Shown piece by piece: positions 15,679 to 24,612 of a stretch of 64,000 nt of DNA. This stretch comes from Cellulomonas sp. Root485 (GTDB taxonomy: Bacteria > Actinomycetota > Actinomycetes > Actinomycetales > Cellulomonadaceae), in NCBI RefSeq assembly GCF_001426705.1, contig NZ_LMFC01000001.1, positions 771,923 through 835,922 on the forward strand. Reading direction: 5' to 3'. The notes below the pieces were generated by a model. It searched no databases, was not told the origin of the DNA, and saw only the letters and a program-made list of their open reading frames with translations. A program made the translations under genes and the position numbers. Positions within the stretch are counted from its first letter, which is position 1. Each line of letters begins with the position of its first letter.

Positions 15679-16727
15679 CGGCGGACCAGGTGACGCACGA
15701 CCGGCCGCACACGCCGGGTGCGCCGCGGCTGCGTGCCGCGGTGCTGGGCGCCGGTGCCTGGGGCACCACGTTCGCCGCCGTCATGGCCGACGCCGGGTGC
15801 GACGTGACGGTCTGGGGTCGCGACGAGAAGGTCTGCCGGCAGATCGCCGACGAGCACCGCAACGAGGCCTACCTGCCGGGGGTCGAGCTCCCCGCACGGG
15901 TCACCGCGTCGAGCGACGCCCGGGCTGTGCTCGCCGGTGCCGACGTCGTCGCGGTCGCCATCCCGTCGCAGAGCGCGCGCGCCACCCTGACGCCCCTGGC
16001 TGACGCCGTCGCGGGGCATGCCGTGGCCGTCTCCCTGATGAAGGGTGTCGAGCTGTCGACCGACCGTCGCATGAGCGAGGTCGTCGCGGAGTCCCTCGGC
16101 ATCCCGGCGGACCGGATCGCCGTGGTCTCCGGGCCCAACCTGGCGCTCGAGATCGCGCGCCGGCAGCCGACGGCGACGGTCGTGGCCTCCACCAGCGAGG
16201 CGACCGCCCAGCTGGTGGCGCGGGCGTGCGCGTCCGCGTACTTCCGGCCGTACACGAACGACGACGTCGTCGGCGTCGAGCTGTGCGGGGCCGTGAAGAA
16301 CGTCATCGCGCTCGCCGTCGGCATCTCGCAGGGTCGCGGCCTCGGCTACAACACGATGGCGACCGTGATCACGCGCGGCCTGGTGGAGATCACGCGGCTC
16401 GGCCTGGCCCTCGGCGCGGACGCGGACACGTTCCCCGGTCTGGCCGGGCTGGGCGACCTCATGGCCACGTGCGCGTCGCCGGACTCGCGCAACCACACGC
16501 TCGGCGGCCACATCGGCCGCGGGATGACCCTCGACGAGGCGATCTCCGCCACCGGGGGCACCGCGGAGGGCGTGAAGTCGTGCCGGTCCGTCCTGGAGCT
16601 CGCCACGACCCTGGGCGTCGAGATGCCGATCACGTCGGCGGTCGTGAAGGTGCTGCACGAAGGCCTGCCGGTCGACCAGCTGGCCCCCCTGCTGCTGGCC
16701 CGGCCGCACAAGGCCGAAGGCGCCTAG
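15675..16727 (+). CDS. gpsA: NAD(P)-dependent glycerol-3-phosphate dehydrogenase
   Basis: A 350-residue enzyme that reduces dihydroxyacetone phosphate to sn-glycerol 3-phosphate for phospholipids. The Rossmann motif GAGAWGTTFAAVMADAG is at about residues 18-34. The catalytic region with VELCGAVKNVIALAVG and the C-terminal half are complete. It starts with GTG overlapping the plsC stop, so it is translationally coupled. Its end overlaps by 4 nt with the convergent PLP-enzyme gene. Confidence 0.95.
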   Translation: MTADQVTHDRPHTPGAPRLRAAVLGAGAWGTTFAAVMADAGCDVTVWGRDEKVCRQIADEHRNEAYLPGVELPARVTASSDARAVLAGADVVAVAIPSQSARATLTPLADAVAGHAVAVSLMKGVELSTDRRMSEVVAESLGIPADRIAVVSGPNLALEIARRQPTATVVASTSEATAQLVARACASAYFRPYTNDDVVGVELCGAVKNVIALAVGISQGRGLGYNTMATVITRGLVEITRLGLALGADADTFPGLAGLGDLMATCASPDSRNHTLGGHIGRGMTLDEAISATGGTAEGVKSCRSVLELATTLGVEMPITSAVVKVLHEGLPVDQLAPLLLARPHKAEGA

Positions 16728-17875
16728 AGGCTGTCGAGCGCCTGTGCGAGGTCGCGCCAGAGGTCCTCGACGTCCTCGATGCCGACCGACATCCGCAGCA
16801 GGTCCTCCGGCACCGTGAGCGACTCGGTGGTGAAGCGGCGTCGGCGCTCCAGGGTCGACTCCACGCCGCCGAGGCTCGTGGCGGGCACCCACAGCCGCAG
16901 CGCGGCGACGACGGCGTCGGCCGCGGCAGGTCCGCCGTGCGGGCGCAGGCCGATGATCGCGCCGAAGCCGTCCATGAGCCGCGCGGCCCGCTCGTGGCCC
17001 GGGTCCGAGGGCAGGCTCGGGTGCCGGACCTCCGCGACGGCCGCGTGCCCGGCGAGCCGCCGGGCCAGCTCGGCGGCGTTGCTCTGCGCCCGCTCGACCC
17101 GCAGCGCGAGCGTGCGCAGACCGCGCAGGGCGAGCCACACCTCGAACGGCCCGGCGATCGACCCGTGCAGCGTGCGGTACGCGTGCAGCCGCGCGTGCAG
17201 GTCGTCGTCGTCGGCCAGGGCGGCGCCGAGCACGACGTCCGTGTGCCCGGCGAGGTACTTGGTCACGGAGTGCACGACGACGTCCGCCCCGTGCTCGAAC
17301 GGGCGCTGGACCAGGGGGGTGGCGAAGGTGTTGTCGACGCCGACCAGGGCGCCCACCGCGTGCGCCGCCTCGACCAGCGCCGGGAGGTCGGCGACCTCGA
17401 GCATCGGGTTGGTCGGTGTCTCGACCCAGAGCAGGGACGCGGGCCGCGGGTCGCTCAGGGCGGCGACCACCGCCGCGGTGTCGTCGATGTCGACCAACGT
17501 CACGTCGATGCCGAGGCGCTCCTGCAGGTCCTGCGCGTAGCCGAGCGTGACCTGGTAGGCGTGCCGCGGGAGGACCAGTCGGCCACCCGGGGGCACCAGG
17601 GAGAGCGCCGCCGCGATGGCCGCCATCCCCGAGCCGAACACCAGGGCCGGGTGCGTGGAACCCTCGAGCGTGCCGAGCGTCTCCTCGAACGGGTGCCACG
17701 TCGCGGCGTCCATGCGGCCGTACAGCGGCTCGCCCTGCGCGGGCACACCCTGCGAGACGAAGGTGGAGGAGAGCACGACGGGTGGGTTCACGGGAGCACC
17801 CTGCGTGCGCTCGGGCCGGCCGGCGGCGACGACGAGCGTCGCGGGGGAGAGGTCGTCCACGTGGTCGGAGGTCAC
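16724..17875 (-). CDS. Transsulfuration-type PLP enzyme (cystathionine gamma-synthase/lyase family)
   Basis: A 383-residue fold-type I PLP enzyme of the Cys/Met metabolism family. LYGRMD (Tyr52, Arg54), the stacking GSGMAA loop, Asp181 in GVDNTFATP and the Schiff-base Lys206 in [12 protein letters not shown] are all visible. The family covers cystathionine gamma-synthase, gamma- and beta-lyases and O-acetylhomoserine sulfhydrylases, and the exact reaction cannot be settled here. GTG 17875 is preceded by TAACGT seven bases upstream, fitting a leaderless mRNA. It diverges from ddl. Confidence 0.87.
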   Translation of the reverse strand: MTSDHVDDLSPATLVVAAGRPERTQGAPVNPPVVLSSTFVSQGVPAQGEPLYGRMDAATWHPFEETLGTLEGSTHPALVFGSGMAAIAAALSLVPPGGRLVLPRHAYQVTLGYAQDLQERLGIDVTLVDIDDTAAVVAALSDPRPASLLWVETPTNPMLEVADLPALVEAAHAVGALVGVDNTFATPLVQRPFEHGADVVVHSVTKYLAGHTDVVLGAALADDDDLHARLHAYRTLHGSIAGPFEVWLALRGLRTLALRVERAQSNAAELARRLAGHAAVAEVRHPSLPSDPGHERAARLMDGFGAIIGLRPHGGPAAADAVVAALRLWVPATSLGGVESTLERRRRFTTESLTVPEDLLRMSVGIEDVEDLWRDLAQALDSL

Positions 17876-17956
17876 GCGCCGCACGTTACCCGGGTGACCC
17901 ACGGATGCGACCAGACGGCCCTGAGGAGCGGTCGCCGCCAGGTAGGGTCGGGCGCG

Positions 17957-19138
17957 ATGGACGCCACCTCCCAGCCCTCGGGCCACGACCAGACCCCCTC
18001 TCAGACCCGTGGACAGACCCCCCGGAACGGCCGCCGCCCCCGCGTGATGGTCCTGTTCGGCGGACGCTCCGGTGAGCACGCGATCAGCTGCGCGACGGCA
18101 GGCGGCGTGCTGCGCGCCATCGACCGCGACCGCTACGACGTCCTCGCCGTCGGCATCACTCCCGCCGGCCGCTGGGTGCTCGCCGACGACGACCCCGAGC
18201 ACTGGGCCATCTCCGAGGGGCACCTGCCGCAGGTCGAGGACACCGCCGCGCACGTGCTGCTCCCGCAGGCCGTGGACGACCGCGACGTCCAGGTGCTCGA
18301 GGCGGGACGGCTGCCTCGGGTGCTCGGCGAGGTCGACGTGGTCTTCCCGCTGCTGCACGGCCCGTTCGGCGAGGACGGCACGCTGCAGGGCCTGCTCGAG
18401 CTGGCCGACGTGCGCTACGTGGGCGCCGGGGTGCTCGCGTCCGCGGTCGGTATGGACAAGCACATGATGAAGCTCGTGCTCGCGGGCCACGGCCTGCCCG
18501 TCGGCCCCTTCCGCGTGGTGCTCCCGGGCGAGCTGGACCGCGACCCCGACGGCGTCACGGCGCGCATCGCCGAGCTCGGGCTGCCGCTGTTCGTCAAGCC
18601 TGCGCGCGCCGGCTCCAGCCTGGGCATCTCCCGGGTGACCGACCTGGCCGACCTGCCGGCCGCCATCGCCGCGGCCGCGGTGCACGACCCGAAGATCATC
18701 GTCGAGGCCGCGATCGTCGGACGGGAGATCGAGTGCGGCGTCCTCGGCGGCCACGACGGCGACCGGGCACGCGCGTCGTTGCCCGGTGAGATCGTCGTCA
18801 CCGACCCCCGGCACACGTTCTACGACTTCGAGGCCAAGTACCTCGACGAGGCCGGCGTGACGCTGGCGTGCCCGGCCGACCTGCCCGACGGGATCGTCGA
18901 GGCCGTGCGGGACGCGGCGGTCCGGACCTTCGAGGCAGTCGGGTGCGAGGGGCTCGCCCGCGTCGACGTCTTCGTGACCCCGGAGGGCGAGGTGGTCGTC
19001 AACGAGATCAACACCATGCCGGGGTTCACTCCGTACTCGATGTACCCCCGCCTCTGGGAGGCGACCGGTGTGGGCTACGCCGAGCTGGTCGATGAGCTCC
19101 TGCGCCTGGCGTTGGCGCGTCCCACCGGACTGCGGTGA
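17957..19138 (+). CDS. ddl: D-alanine-D-alanine ligase
   Basis: A 393-residue ATP-grasp ligase that makes the D-Ala-D-Ala dipeptide for peptidoglycan. Seen are VMVLFGGRSGEHAISC, PLLHGPFGEDGTLQG, FVKPARAGSSLGISRV and NEINTMPGFTPYSMYP, covering substrate, ATP and metal sites. The first ~28 residues are a polar, Gln/Pro-rich extension. ATG 17957 has TAGGGT eight bases upstream and no ribosome site, so it is probably leaderless. The next gene, the desaturase, lies 265 bp away. Confidence 0.95.
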   Translation: MDATSQPSGHDQTPSQTRGQTPRNGRRPRVMVLFGGRSGEHAISCATAGGVLRAIDRDRYDVLAVGITPAGRWVLADDDPEHWAISEGHLPQVEDTAAHVLLPQAVDDRDVQVLEAGRLPRVLGEVDVVFPLLHGPFGEDGTLQGLLELADVRYVGAGVLASAVGMDKHMMKLVLAGHGLPVGPFRVVLPGELDRDPDGVTARIAELGLPLFVKPARAGSSLGISRVTDLADLPAAIAAAAVHDPKIIVEAAIVGREIECGVLGGHDGDRARASLPGEIVVTDPRHTFYDFEAKYLDEAGVTLACPADLPDGIVEAVRDAAVRTFEAVGCEGLARVDVFVTPEGEVVVNEINTMPGFTPYSMYPRLWEATGVGYAELVDELLRLALARPTGLR

Positions 19139-19335
19139 CCCCTGTGGGCGATCTGAGCCGCGCAGGTTACGCTTCCGTAGGTCGTGACGGAGCGAGCGAC
19201 GAGACCACCACGGTGGCCGTCCCCTGTTCCCTCATGATCGGGACGTCCTCCGGGCGGCCCACCGCACCCCGGCCCGGGTGTGCGCCGCCTGGCCGACACG
19301 CAGTGACGGCTCTCCGCAGATCGGTCGTGACCGTC

Positions 19336-19407
19336 ATGGGTGCTCCTCCCCACGCCGCCTCACCGCGTCGCCAGCTCGTCGACACCGTTCCCGGTCGCCT
19401 CGCGTGA
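19336..19407 (+). CDS. Possible upstream ORF of the desaturase gene
   Basis: A 23-codon frame beginning ATGGGTGCTCC ends with TGA overlapping the desaturase GTG as GTGA. No good ribosome site is visible for either, so the small ORF could bring ribosomes to the desaturase start. The rest of 19139-19335 shows no convincing coding region; a TACGCT at about 19168 could be a -10 element. Confidence 0.25.
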   Translation: MGAPPHAASPRRQLVDTVPGRLA

Positions 19408-20480
19408 GCGCCGCCGTCTCGCCGCCGCCCGCCGCCGCGCGCGTCGCGAAGAACGCCCAGGACTACACGGCGCTCGCGGCCTACGTGCGTGAGTCGGGCC
19501 TGCTGAAGCGCCGCTACGGCTACTACTGGACGCGCCTGATCGCCGCGGTCCTGGCGTTCGCAGGCATCTGGGTCGCCGTGGTCCTCGTCGGCGACTCGTG
19601 GTGGCAGCTCGCCGTCGCCGCCGGGCTCGCGATCGTCCTCACGCAGATCGCGTTCCTCGGCCACGACAGTGCCCACCGGCAGATCTTCAACTCCGGCCCC
19701 TGGAACGACTGGACCTCGCGGATCCTCGCCGGGGCGTTCGCCGGCCTCAGCCACACCTGGTGGCGCAACAAGCACAACCGGCACCACGCGTCGCCCAACC
19801 AGCAGGGCACGGACCCGGACATCGCTCCCGGGGTCGTCGTCTGGACGGCGGACGTCCTGGACACCCGCACCGGGTTGAAGGGCTGGTTCGGGCGCAACCA
19901 GGGATGGTTCTTCTTCCCGCTCCTCATGCTCGAAGGTGTCAGCCTGCACATCTCGAGCGTCCGCCTGCTGCTCGCCAAGGGCGCGGTGCCGCACCGCTGG
20001 GTCGAGGCGCCGATCGTCATCACGCGGCTCGCCGTCTACGTCGGGGTGCTGTTCTACCTGCTCCCGCCCGGCAAGGCCTTCGCGTTCATCGGCGTGCAGA
20101 TGGCCCTGTTCGGCGTGCTGCTCGGCGGCTCGTTCGCGCCGAACCACAAGGGCATGCCGATCATCCCGGCCGGTCTCAAGGTCGACTTCCTGCGCCGGCA
20201 GGTGCTCACGTCCCGCAACATCAGGGGCGGCGTGGCCGTCGACTTCATGATGGGCGGCCTGAACTACCAGGTCGAGCACCACCTCTTCCCGAGCATGCCC
20301 CGCCCGAACCTCAAGCACGTGCAGCCCGTGGTGCGGGACTACTGCGAGCAGCTCGGCGTGAAGTACACCGAGGTGGGGTTCTTCCGGTCGTACAAGATCA
20401 TCGTGGCGTACCTCAACCGCGTCGGTCTGGCCGACCGGGCCGCGTTCGACTGCCCCGTGGCCGCCACGTACGGGCGCTGA
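19404..20480 (+). CDS. Membrane fatty acid desaturase
   Basis: A 358-residue integral membrane di-iron desaturase. The three histidine boxes are complete: HDSAH (87-91), HNRHH (124-128) and QVEHH (289-293), which is the acyl-lipid or front-end-type third box. At least four hydrophobic segments surround them. It probably introduces a double bond into membrane fatty acids, so may adapt membrane fluidity; the position specificity is unknown. GTG 19404 is used. The frame runs further upstream with low-complexity Arg/Ser coding, which was not included. Confidence 0.87.
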   Translation: MSAAVSPPPAAARVAKNAQDYTALAAYVRESGLLKRRYGYYWTRLIAAVLAFAGIWVAVVLVGDSWWQLAVAAGLAIVLTQIAFLGHDSAHRQIFNSGPWNDWTSRILAGAFAGLSHTWWRNKHNRHHASPNQQGTDPDIAPGVVVWTADVLDTRTGLKGWFGRNQGWFFFPLLMLEGVSLHISSVRLLLAKGAVPHRWVEAPIVITRLAVYVGVLFYLLPPGKAFAFIGVQMALFGVLLGGSFAPNHKGMPIIPAGLKVDFLRRQVLTSRNIRGGVAVDFMMGGLNYQVEHHLFPSMPRPNLKHVQPVVRDYCEQLGVKYTEVGFFRSYKIIVAYLNRVGLADRAAFDCPVAATYGR

Positions 20481-20484
20481 CCGG

Positions 20485-20961
20485 CTACACGCAGGAGCGG
20501 ACCTGCTCGGTCAGCGCGACGGCAGGACCCAGCTGGTCGACGAACGCCGTCGAGCGCTCCGCCGCGACCGCGGCCGGGACGTGCAGCTCGACGGCGGGCT
20601 CGCGGCCGTAGGTGGTGAACGTCCAGCCGTCGTCGCCCTCGACGACCACCCAGTCGACGGAGGCCCCGCCCGGGGTCTCGACGGTCTGGCAGTGCTCCGT
20701 CGTCGGCCCGAGCGGCTCGACCCCGCACCGCAGGACGACCGGGGCTGCAGGGTCGCCCCACGCGGTCGTCGCCTGGGCGGTCGTGTCCCGCTGGGGCAGC
20801 CCGTCGCCGAGCGAGTCCGGCATCGCCAGGACGACGCTCGCGCACACCGGCTCGGTCGCGTCCGGGGCCACCTCGACGGGCACCGTGACCGCGCAGCCGC
20901 CGAGAGCGACGACACCGGCGACGGGGACGATCAGGCGCAGTCGCCGGTGGATCCAGGGCAC
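20485..20961 (-). CDS. DUF3515 lipoprotein
   Basis: A 158-residue protein with a lipoprotein signal: basic start (HRRLRL), hydrophobic stretch, and lipobox ALGGC with Cys23. The mature part carries the DUF3515 pattern, a Cys-rich fold with CASVVLAMPDSLGDGLPQR, LRCG, HCQTV and a final RSCV. Its function is unknown, but it typically sits between ddl and thiL in Actinobacteria, as here. GTG 20961 has TACGGT six bases ahead. It diverges from thiL, 47 bp away, and converges on the desaturase gene. Confidence 0.8.
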   Translation of the reverse strand: MPWIHRRLRLIVPVAGVVALGGCAVTVPVEVAPDATEPVCASVVLAMPDSLGDGLPQRDTTAQATTAWGDPAAPVVLRCGVEPLGPTTEHCQTVETPGGASVDWVVVEGDDGWTFTTYGREPAVELHVPAAVAAERSTAFVDQLGPAVALTEQVRSCV

Positions 20962-21008
20962 CGGCTCACCGTAACCCGTGGGCCGCGCCGAACCTCTACC
21001 GTGTCCGG

Positions 21009-21989
21009 GTGACCGCCGACACCCCCGCACCGTCCGACGGCCCGCTCGTCGCCGAGCTGTCCGAGGACGCGCTCCTCGCGCGCATCTTCCCGCTCCTGCC
21101 GGTCGGCGCCGACACGCACGTCCCACCCGGCGACGACGCCGCGGTCGTGGCCGCACCGGACGGCAGGTTCGTCGTCACCACGGACGTCCTGGTGGAGGAC
21201 CGGCACTTCCGCCGGGCGTGGTCCTCGGGGGAGGACGTCGGCCGGCGGGCAGCCGTGCAGAACCTCGCCGACGTCGCCGCGATGGGGGCGCGGCCCACGA
21301 GCCTCGTCGTCGCCCTGGTGATCCCGGGCGACCTGCCTGTGTCGTGGGTCGAGGGTCTGGCGCGCGGGTTGGCCGCCGAGTGCGCGCCGCTCGGGGTGGG
21401 TGTCGTCGGGGGAGACCTCTCCGGTGGCCCGGCCGTCGTCGTCGCCGTCGCCGCGCACGGGGACCTCGCCGGGCTCGCGCCGGTCCTGCGCTCGGGCGCC
21501 CGGCCGGGTGACGTGGTGGCGCACGCCGGGGTGGCCGGCTGGTCCGCAGCGGGCCTCTCGCTGCTGGAGGCGGGCCGCGGTGAGCTGGACCTCGCGCTGG
21601 TGGACGCCCACCGCCGCCCGGTCGCACCGCTCGCGGCCGGGCCGGTCGCCGCGGCCGCGGGCGCCACCGCGATGCTCGACGTGTCCGACGGGCTGCTGCG
21701 TGACGCGGGCCGGATCGCGCGCGCGAGCGGAGTTCGGCTCGACCTCGACACCGCGGCGTTCGACGCAGATCGTGACCGGTTGCGTGCCGTGGCCGTCGAG
21801 CTCGGCGCCGTGGCCGAGCGCTGGGTCCTGGACGGTGGGGAGGATCACGGTCTGCTGGCGACGTTCCCGTCCGGCTCAGTGCTGCCTCCGCCGTTCCGGG
21901 CCGTCGGGCGCGTCGCGGAGGGTTCGGGGGTGAGCGTCGACGGCGTGCCTGCGCCGGCTCGGTCGGGCTGGGACCACTTCGCCGGCTGA
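21009..21989 (+). CDS. thiL: Thiamine-monophosphate kinase
   Basis: A 326-residue kinase of the PurM/AIR synthase-like fold that phosphorylates thiamine monophosphate to thiamine diphosphate. PPGDDAAVV, TTDVLVEDRHFR, AVQNLADVAAMGA and GGDLSGGP contain the Mg-ATP and substrate loops; DVSDGLLRDAGRIA is also intact. It is somewhat basic-free and of normal length. GTG 21009 has TACCGT six bases before it, consistent with leaderless transcription. It is convergent with the GNAT gene, 3 nt apart. Confidence 0.93.
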   Translation: MTADTPAPSDGPLVAELSEDALLARIFPLLPVGADTHVPPGDDAAVVAAPDGRFVVTTDVLVEDRHFRRAWSSGEDVGRRAAVQNLADVAAMGARPTSLVVALVIPGDLPVSWVEGLARGLAAECAPLGVGVVGGDLSGGPAVVVAVAAHGDLAGLAPVLRSGARPGDVVAHAGVAGWSAAGLSLLEAGRGELDLALVDAHRRPVAPLAAGPVAAAAGATAMLDVSDGLLRDAGRIARASGVRLDLDTAAFDADRDRLRAVAVELGAVAERWVLDGGEDHGLLATFPSGSVLPPPFRAVGRVAEGSGVSVDGVPAPARSGWDHFAG

Positions 21990-21992
21990 GCG

Positions 21993-22517
21993 TCAGCCGC
22001 GGCGGTACCGGACCTCAAGCAGGCTCTCGCCGCCGATGTTGTCGTAGCGCTCCACACCGTCCGCCTGGAAGCCGTGCCGGCGGTAGAAGTGCCGTGCCCG
22101 TTCGTTGTCCGCGAGGACCCAGAGCGTCACGGTGGTCTTCTCGCCGACTGCCGCGATCACCGTCCGCATGAGGTCGCGGGCGACGCCGTGACCCCAGGTG
22201 CCCGGGTCGAGGTAGATGGAGAAGATCTCCTGGTCACCGCGGGCTGCGTCCTCGTCGCGGCTCGGACCGACGGTGACGAAGCCCACCACGCGGTCCGCCG
22301 CGAGGGCGACCCAGGTGCGGATCTCGTCGGCCGGGCCCTCGCGCAGGTACCGGACCCACTGCGCGGTGCGTTCGCCCGCGTCGAGGGAGGCGAGGTACGC
22401 GTCGGGAACGATGCCCGCGTACGCCTCCTGCCAGGACCGCACGTGCACCCGGGCGATGCCTGAAGCGTCCCCCTCGGTGGCGACACGGATCGTCACCTCG
22501 TCCAGCTGCTCGACCAT
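21993..22517 (-). CDS. GNAT-family N-acetyltransferase
   Basis: A 174-residue GNAT protein. Seen are the N-terminal VHVRSWQEAYAGIVP block, the beta4 segment IFSIYLDPGTWGHGVARDL with the acetyl-CoA loop (GHGVAR), and the C-terminal NERARHFYRRHGF motif. The substrate is unknown. Three in-frame ATGs (22547, 22529, 22517) compete. I choose 22517 because the family homology begins there and CATGGT lies seven bases upstream; none has a clear ribosome site. Confidence 0.8.
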   Translation of the reverse strand: MVEQLDEVTIRVATEGDASGIARVHVRSWQEAYAGIVPDAYLASLDAGERTAQWVRYLREGPADEIRTWVALAADRVVGFVTVGPSRDEDAARGDQEIFSIYLDPGTWGHGVARDLMRTVIAAVGEKTTVTLWVLADNERARHFYRRHGFQADGVERYDNIGGESLLEVRYRRG

Positions 22518-22550
22518 GGACGTCACCATGCCACACGGATCGGACATGAC

Positions 22551-22584
22551 GAAGGCCCACGAGGTGACAACCTCGCGGGCCTTC
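22551..22584 (-). terminator. Terminator of rpmB
   Basis: A 14-bp stem with one mismatch (GAAGGCCCGCGAGG with CCTCGTGGGCCTTC) and a 6-nt loop lie 19 nt after the rpmB stop, on the minus strand. Confidence 0.85.
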
Positions 22585-22602
22585 GAGCGCGTCGGGTCGA
22601 CG

Positions 22603-22794
22603 TCAGACGGCGCGCTGCACCTTGCCGGCCTTGAGGCACGACGTGCACACGTTGAGACGCTTGGGCGTCCCCGCGACGACGGCACGGACGCGCTGGATGT
22701 TCGGGTTCCAGCGCCGCTTCGTGCGCACGTGCGAGTGCGAGATGCTGTGCCCGAAGCTCGGGCCCTTGGCGCAGACGTCGCAGTTGGCAGCCAC
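22603..22794 (-). CDS. rpmB: 50S ribosomal protein bL28
   Basis: A 63-residue ribosomal protein with CDVC and CTSC forming the four-cysteine zinc site (the zinc-binding form), plus the family core SHSHVRTKRRWNPNIQRVRA. GTG 22794 is supported by AGGAGA 6 nt upstream. Zinc-binding ribosomal proteins often have zinc-free paralogues under Zur control in Actinobacteria; none is in this window. It has its own promoter and terminator. Confidence 0.95.
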   Translation of the reverse strand: MAANCDVCAKGPSFGHSISHSHVRTKRRWNPNIQRVRAVVAGTPKRLNVCTSCLKAGKVQRAV

Positions 22795-22953
22795 GGTCTT
22801 CTCCTGTTGCTCTTTGCGGATCATGAGCCGCGTGTGCGGCGAAGTCATGGGTCGGGGCGCACGAGCGACACCGTCTCCGTACCGTTTCCGGACAAGGATT
22901 CGGGGGCCGCCACCGGGCACCACCAGTGCCCAGCATGGCCGGGCAACCGGTCA

Positions 22954-22982
22954 AGACTAGCCCATCGGGCACGTCGGCCCAA
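22954..22982 (-). promoter_or_regulatory. Predicted promoter of rpmB
   Basis: On the minus strand TTGGGC (22982-22977), a 17-bp spacer and TAGTCT (22959-22954) form a sigma70-type promoter. It predicts a leader of about 150 nt before rpmB. Confidence 0.55.
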
Positions 22983-22983
22983 A

Positions 22984-23020
22984 TGTGGGTGGGATGGGGC
23001 TGGGTGGTGTGGGTGGGATG
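22984..23020 (+). repeat. G-rich direct repeat / G-quadruplex motif
   Basis: Six G-tracts with short loops (GGGTGGGATGGGGCTGGG at 22987-23004 and a further GGGTGGG). The 13-mer TGTGGGTGGGATG occurs twice, at 22984-22996 and 23008-23020. It meets the usual four-tract G-quadruplex pattern on the coding strand, between the divergent rpmB promoter and the FakA-like gene. Confidence 0.6.
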
Positions 23021-23083
23021 AGGCATGGTGGTGCCTCGTCACAGGGCCTGGTGGTGGGACGCGGACGAGACGGCGGAGGTGCG

Positions 23084-24610
23084 GTGGACCTGCTGGAGGC
23101 AGCGGCGGTGCGCGCCTGGGCGGCCGCGGCACGGACGGCTCTCGGGGCGGCGGCGGACCGGATCGACGCCGTCAACGTGTTCCCGGTCGCGGACTCGGAC
23201 ACGGGGACCAACGTCCTGCTGACCGTCGGGGGAGGTGCCGACGCGGTCGCGCTCGTCCCGGCGGACGCGCCGGCGGCGGAGGTGGCGAGGGCGTTCGGCC
23301 GGGGCGCCCTGCTCGCGGCGCGCGGAAACTCCGGCGTCATCGTCAGCCAGTACCTGACGGGGCTCGCCCGTGCGCTGCCCGCCCGTGCGGGTGCACGCGA
23401 GGTCGCGCACGCGCTGGCCGTGGCGGCACGAGCAGCCCGCGAGGCGACCGTGGAGCCGCAGGAGGGCACGGTGCTCACGCTGGCCGACGTCGTCGCCGAC
23501 GCGGCGTCGACCGCGGCCGACGCGGGCGCGGACCTGTCCACGATGCTCCGGGAGGCGGTCGCGGAGGCGCTGCGGGCGCTCGGCCGGATCAGCGCCGTGC
23601 ACCCCGTGCTCCGTGCCGCGCGGGTGCTGGACGCCGGTGCCTGCGCCCTCCTGGTCGTCCTCGACGCGCTGGCCCGCGCGGTCGGCGACGAGCGGCCGGT
23701 CCTCGTCCCGCTCGACTGGCTCCCGACGGCCGCCGCGCACCTCGAGTCGGTGGAGACGACCGGCGGTGCCTACGAGGTCATGCTGCTGGTCGGTGACGAC
23801 GGCACGGCGGACGGCGCGGTCGTCGTCGACACGGGCGCGGAGCTCCGGCGGCGCATGGGCGCGCTGGGGGACTCGGTGGCCGTCGTCGGCGGCGACGGGT
23901 GGTGGCACGTGCACGTCCACACCGACGAGCCGACCGCGGCGATCGCCGCCGCCGCGCTGGGCCGACGCGAGCAGGTCCTCGTGCGGCTCCTCGCCGGTGC
24001 GCACGCGGGTGGATCGGCCCTGCACGGGCGGGCGGACGGCCGGGAGCGGTGGGGTGTCGTGGTCTGCACCGCCGCGCCGGACCTGGCCGCCTGGTACGCG
24101 GCCTCGGGTGCCGTCGTCGTCGTCCGCTGCCCCGAGGCGCCGGTCCGGTCCGAGCACCTCGAGCGCGCGGTCACCGACACGGGAGCGGCTCGCGTCGTCC
24201 TCCTGCCGGGAACGGGTGCGGAGGTCTCGACGGTCCCGTCCGTCCCGGGCGTGGTCATCGACGCGCTGGCCGCGGGCGACGAGCTGCGCGCGGTCGTCGG
24301 GTCGCTGGCCCTGGCCGGCGAGGGACCGACGGCGCAGGGCCGCTCGGCGGCGCAGGCGGCCCTGGCGCGTCTCGCCGTGCACGCCGTGGAGGCAGCGTCC
24401 GTCGGAGCCGTCACCGCGGCCGTCGACACGCTCGTGCGGGCGCCCCGCGCGACCCCGGGCGAGAGCCTGACGGTGCTGGGGCGCGACGCGCCGGACGGCG
24501 AGCTCCTCGACGCGCTGGTGGCGTATCTGGCGGCCCACCACCCGGGCGTCGAGGCGACCGTGGTCGGACCGACGGGGCACGGTCCTGCTCTCGTGCTCGG
24601 GCTGGACTGA
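23084..24610 (+). CDS. DAK2-domain (FakA-like) kinase
   Basis: A 508-residue protein with an N-terminal DAK2 ATP-binding domain. The key segment is VNVFPVADSDTGTNVLLT, about 26-43, whose Asp residues bind Mg, followed by ARGNSGVIVSQYL. A central and a C-terminal domain follow, as in FakA, the fatty acid kinase that phosphorylates fatty acids carried by FakB. No fakB lies nearby. GTG 23084 is selected because GGAGG is 4 nt upstream; the open frame before it is the G-rich repeat region. Its neighbour recG, starting 2 nt after the stop, is a common partner in Actinobacteria. Confidence 0.85.
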   Translation: MDLLEAAAVRAWAAAARTALGAAADRIDAVNVFPVADSDTGTNVLLTVGGGADAVALVPADAPAAEVARAFGRGALLAARGNSGVIVSQYLTGLARALPARAGAREVAHALAVAARAAREATVEPQEGTVLTLADVVADAASTAADAGADLSTMLREAVAEALRALGRISAVHPVLRAARVLDAGACALLVVLDALARAVGDERPVLVPLDWLPTAAAHLESVETTGGAYEVMLLVGDDGTADGAVVVDTGAELRRRMGALGDSVAVVGGDGWWHVHVHTDEPTAAIAAAALGRREQVLVRLLAGAHAGGSALHGRADGRERWGVVVCTAAPDLAAWYAASGAVVVVRCPEAPVRSEHLERAVTDTGAARVVLLPGTGAEVSTVPSVPGVVIDALAAGDELRAVVGSLALAGEGPTAQGRSAAQAALARLAVHAVEAASVGAVTAAVDTLVRAPRATPGESLTVLGRDAPDGELLDALVAYLAAHHPGVEATVVGPTGHGPALVLGLD

Positions 24611-24612
24611 CC

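Noticed and set aside
16226..17956. A plus-strand frame running from gpsA into ddl
   Set aside because: The first 577 codons are shadow coding of gpsA and of the PLP gene's opposite strand; the ddl start at 17957 begins the real protein.
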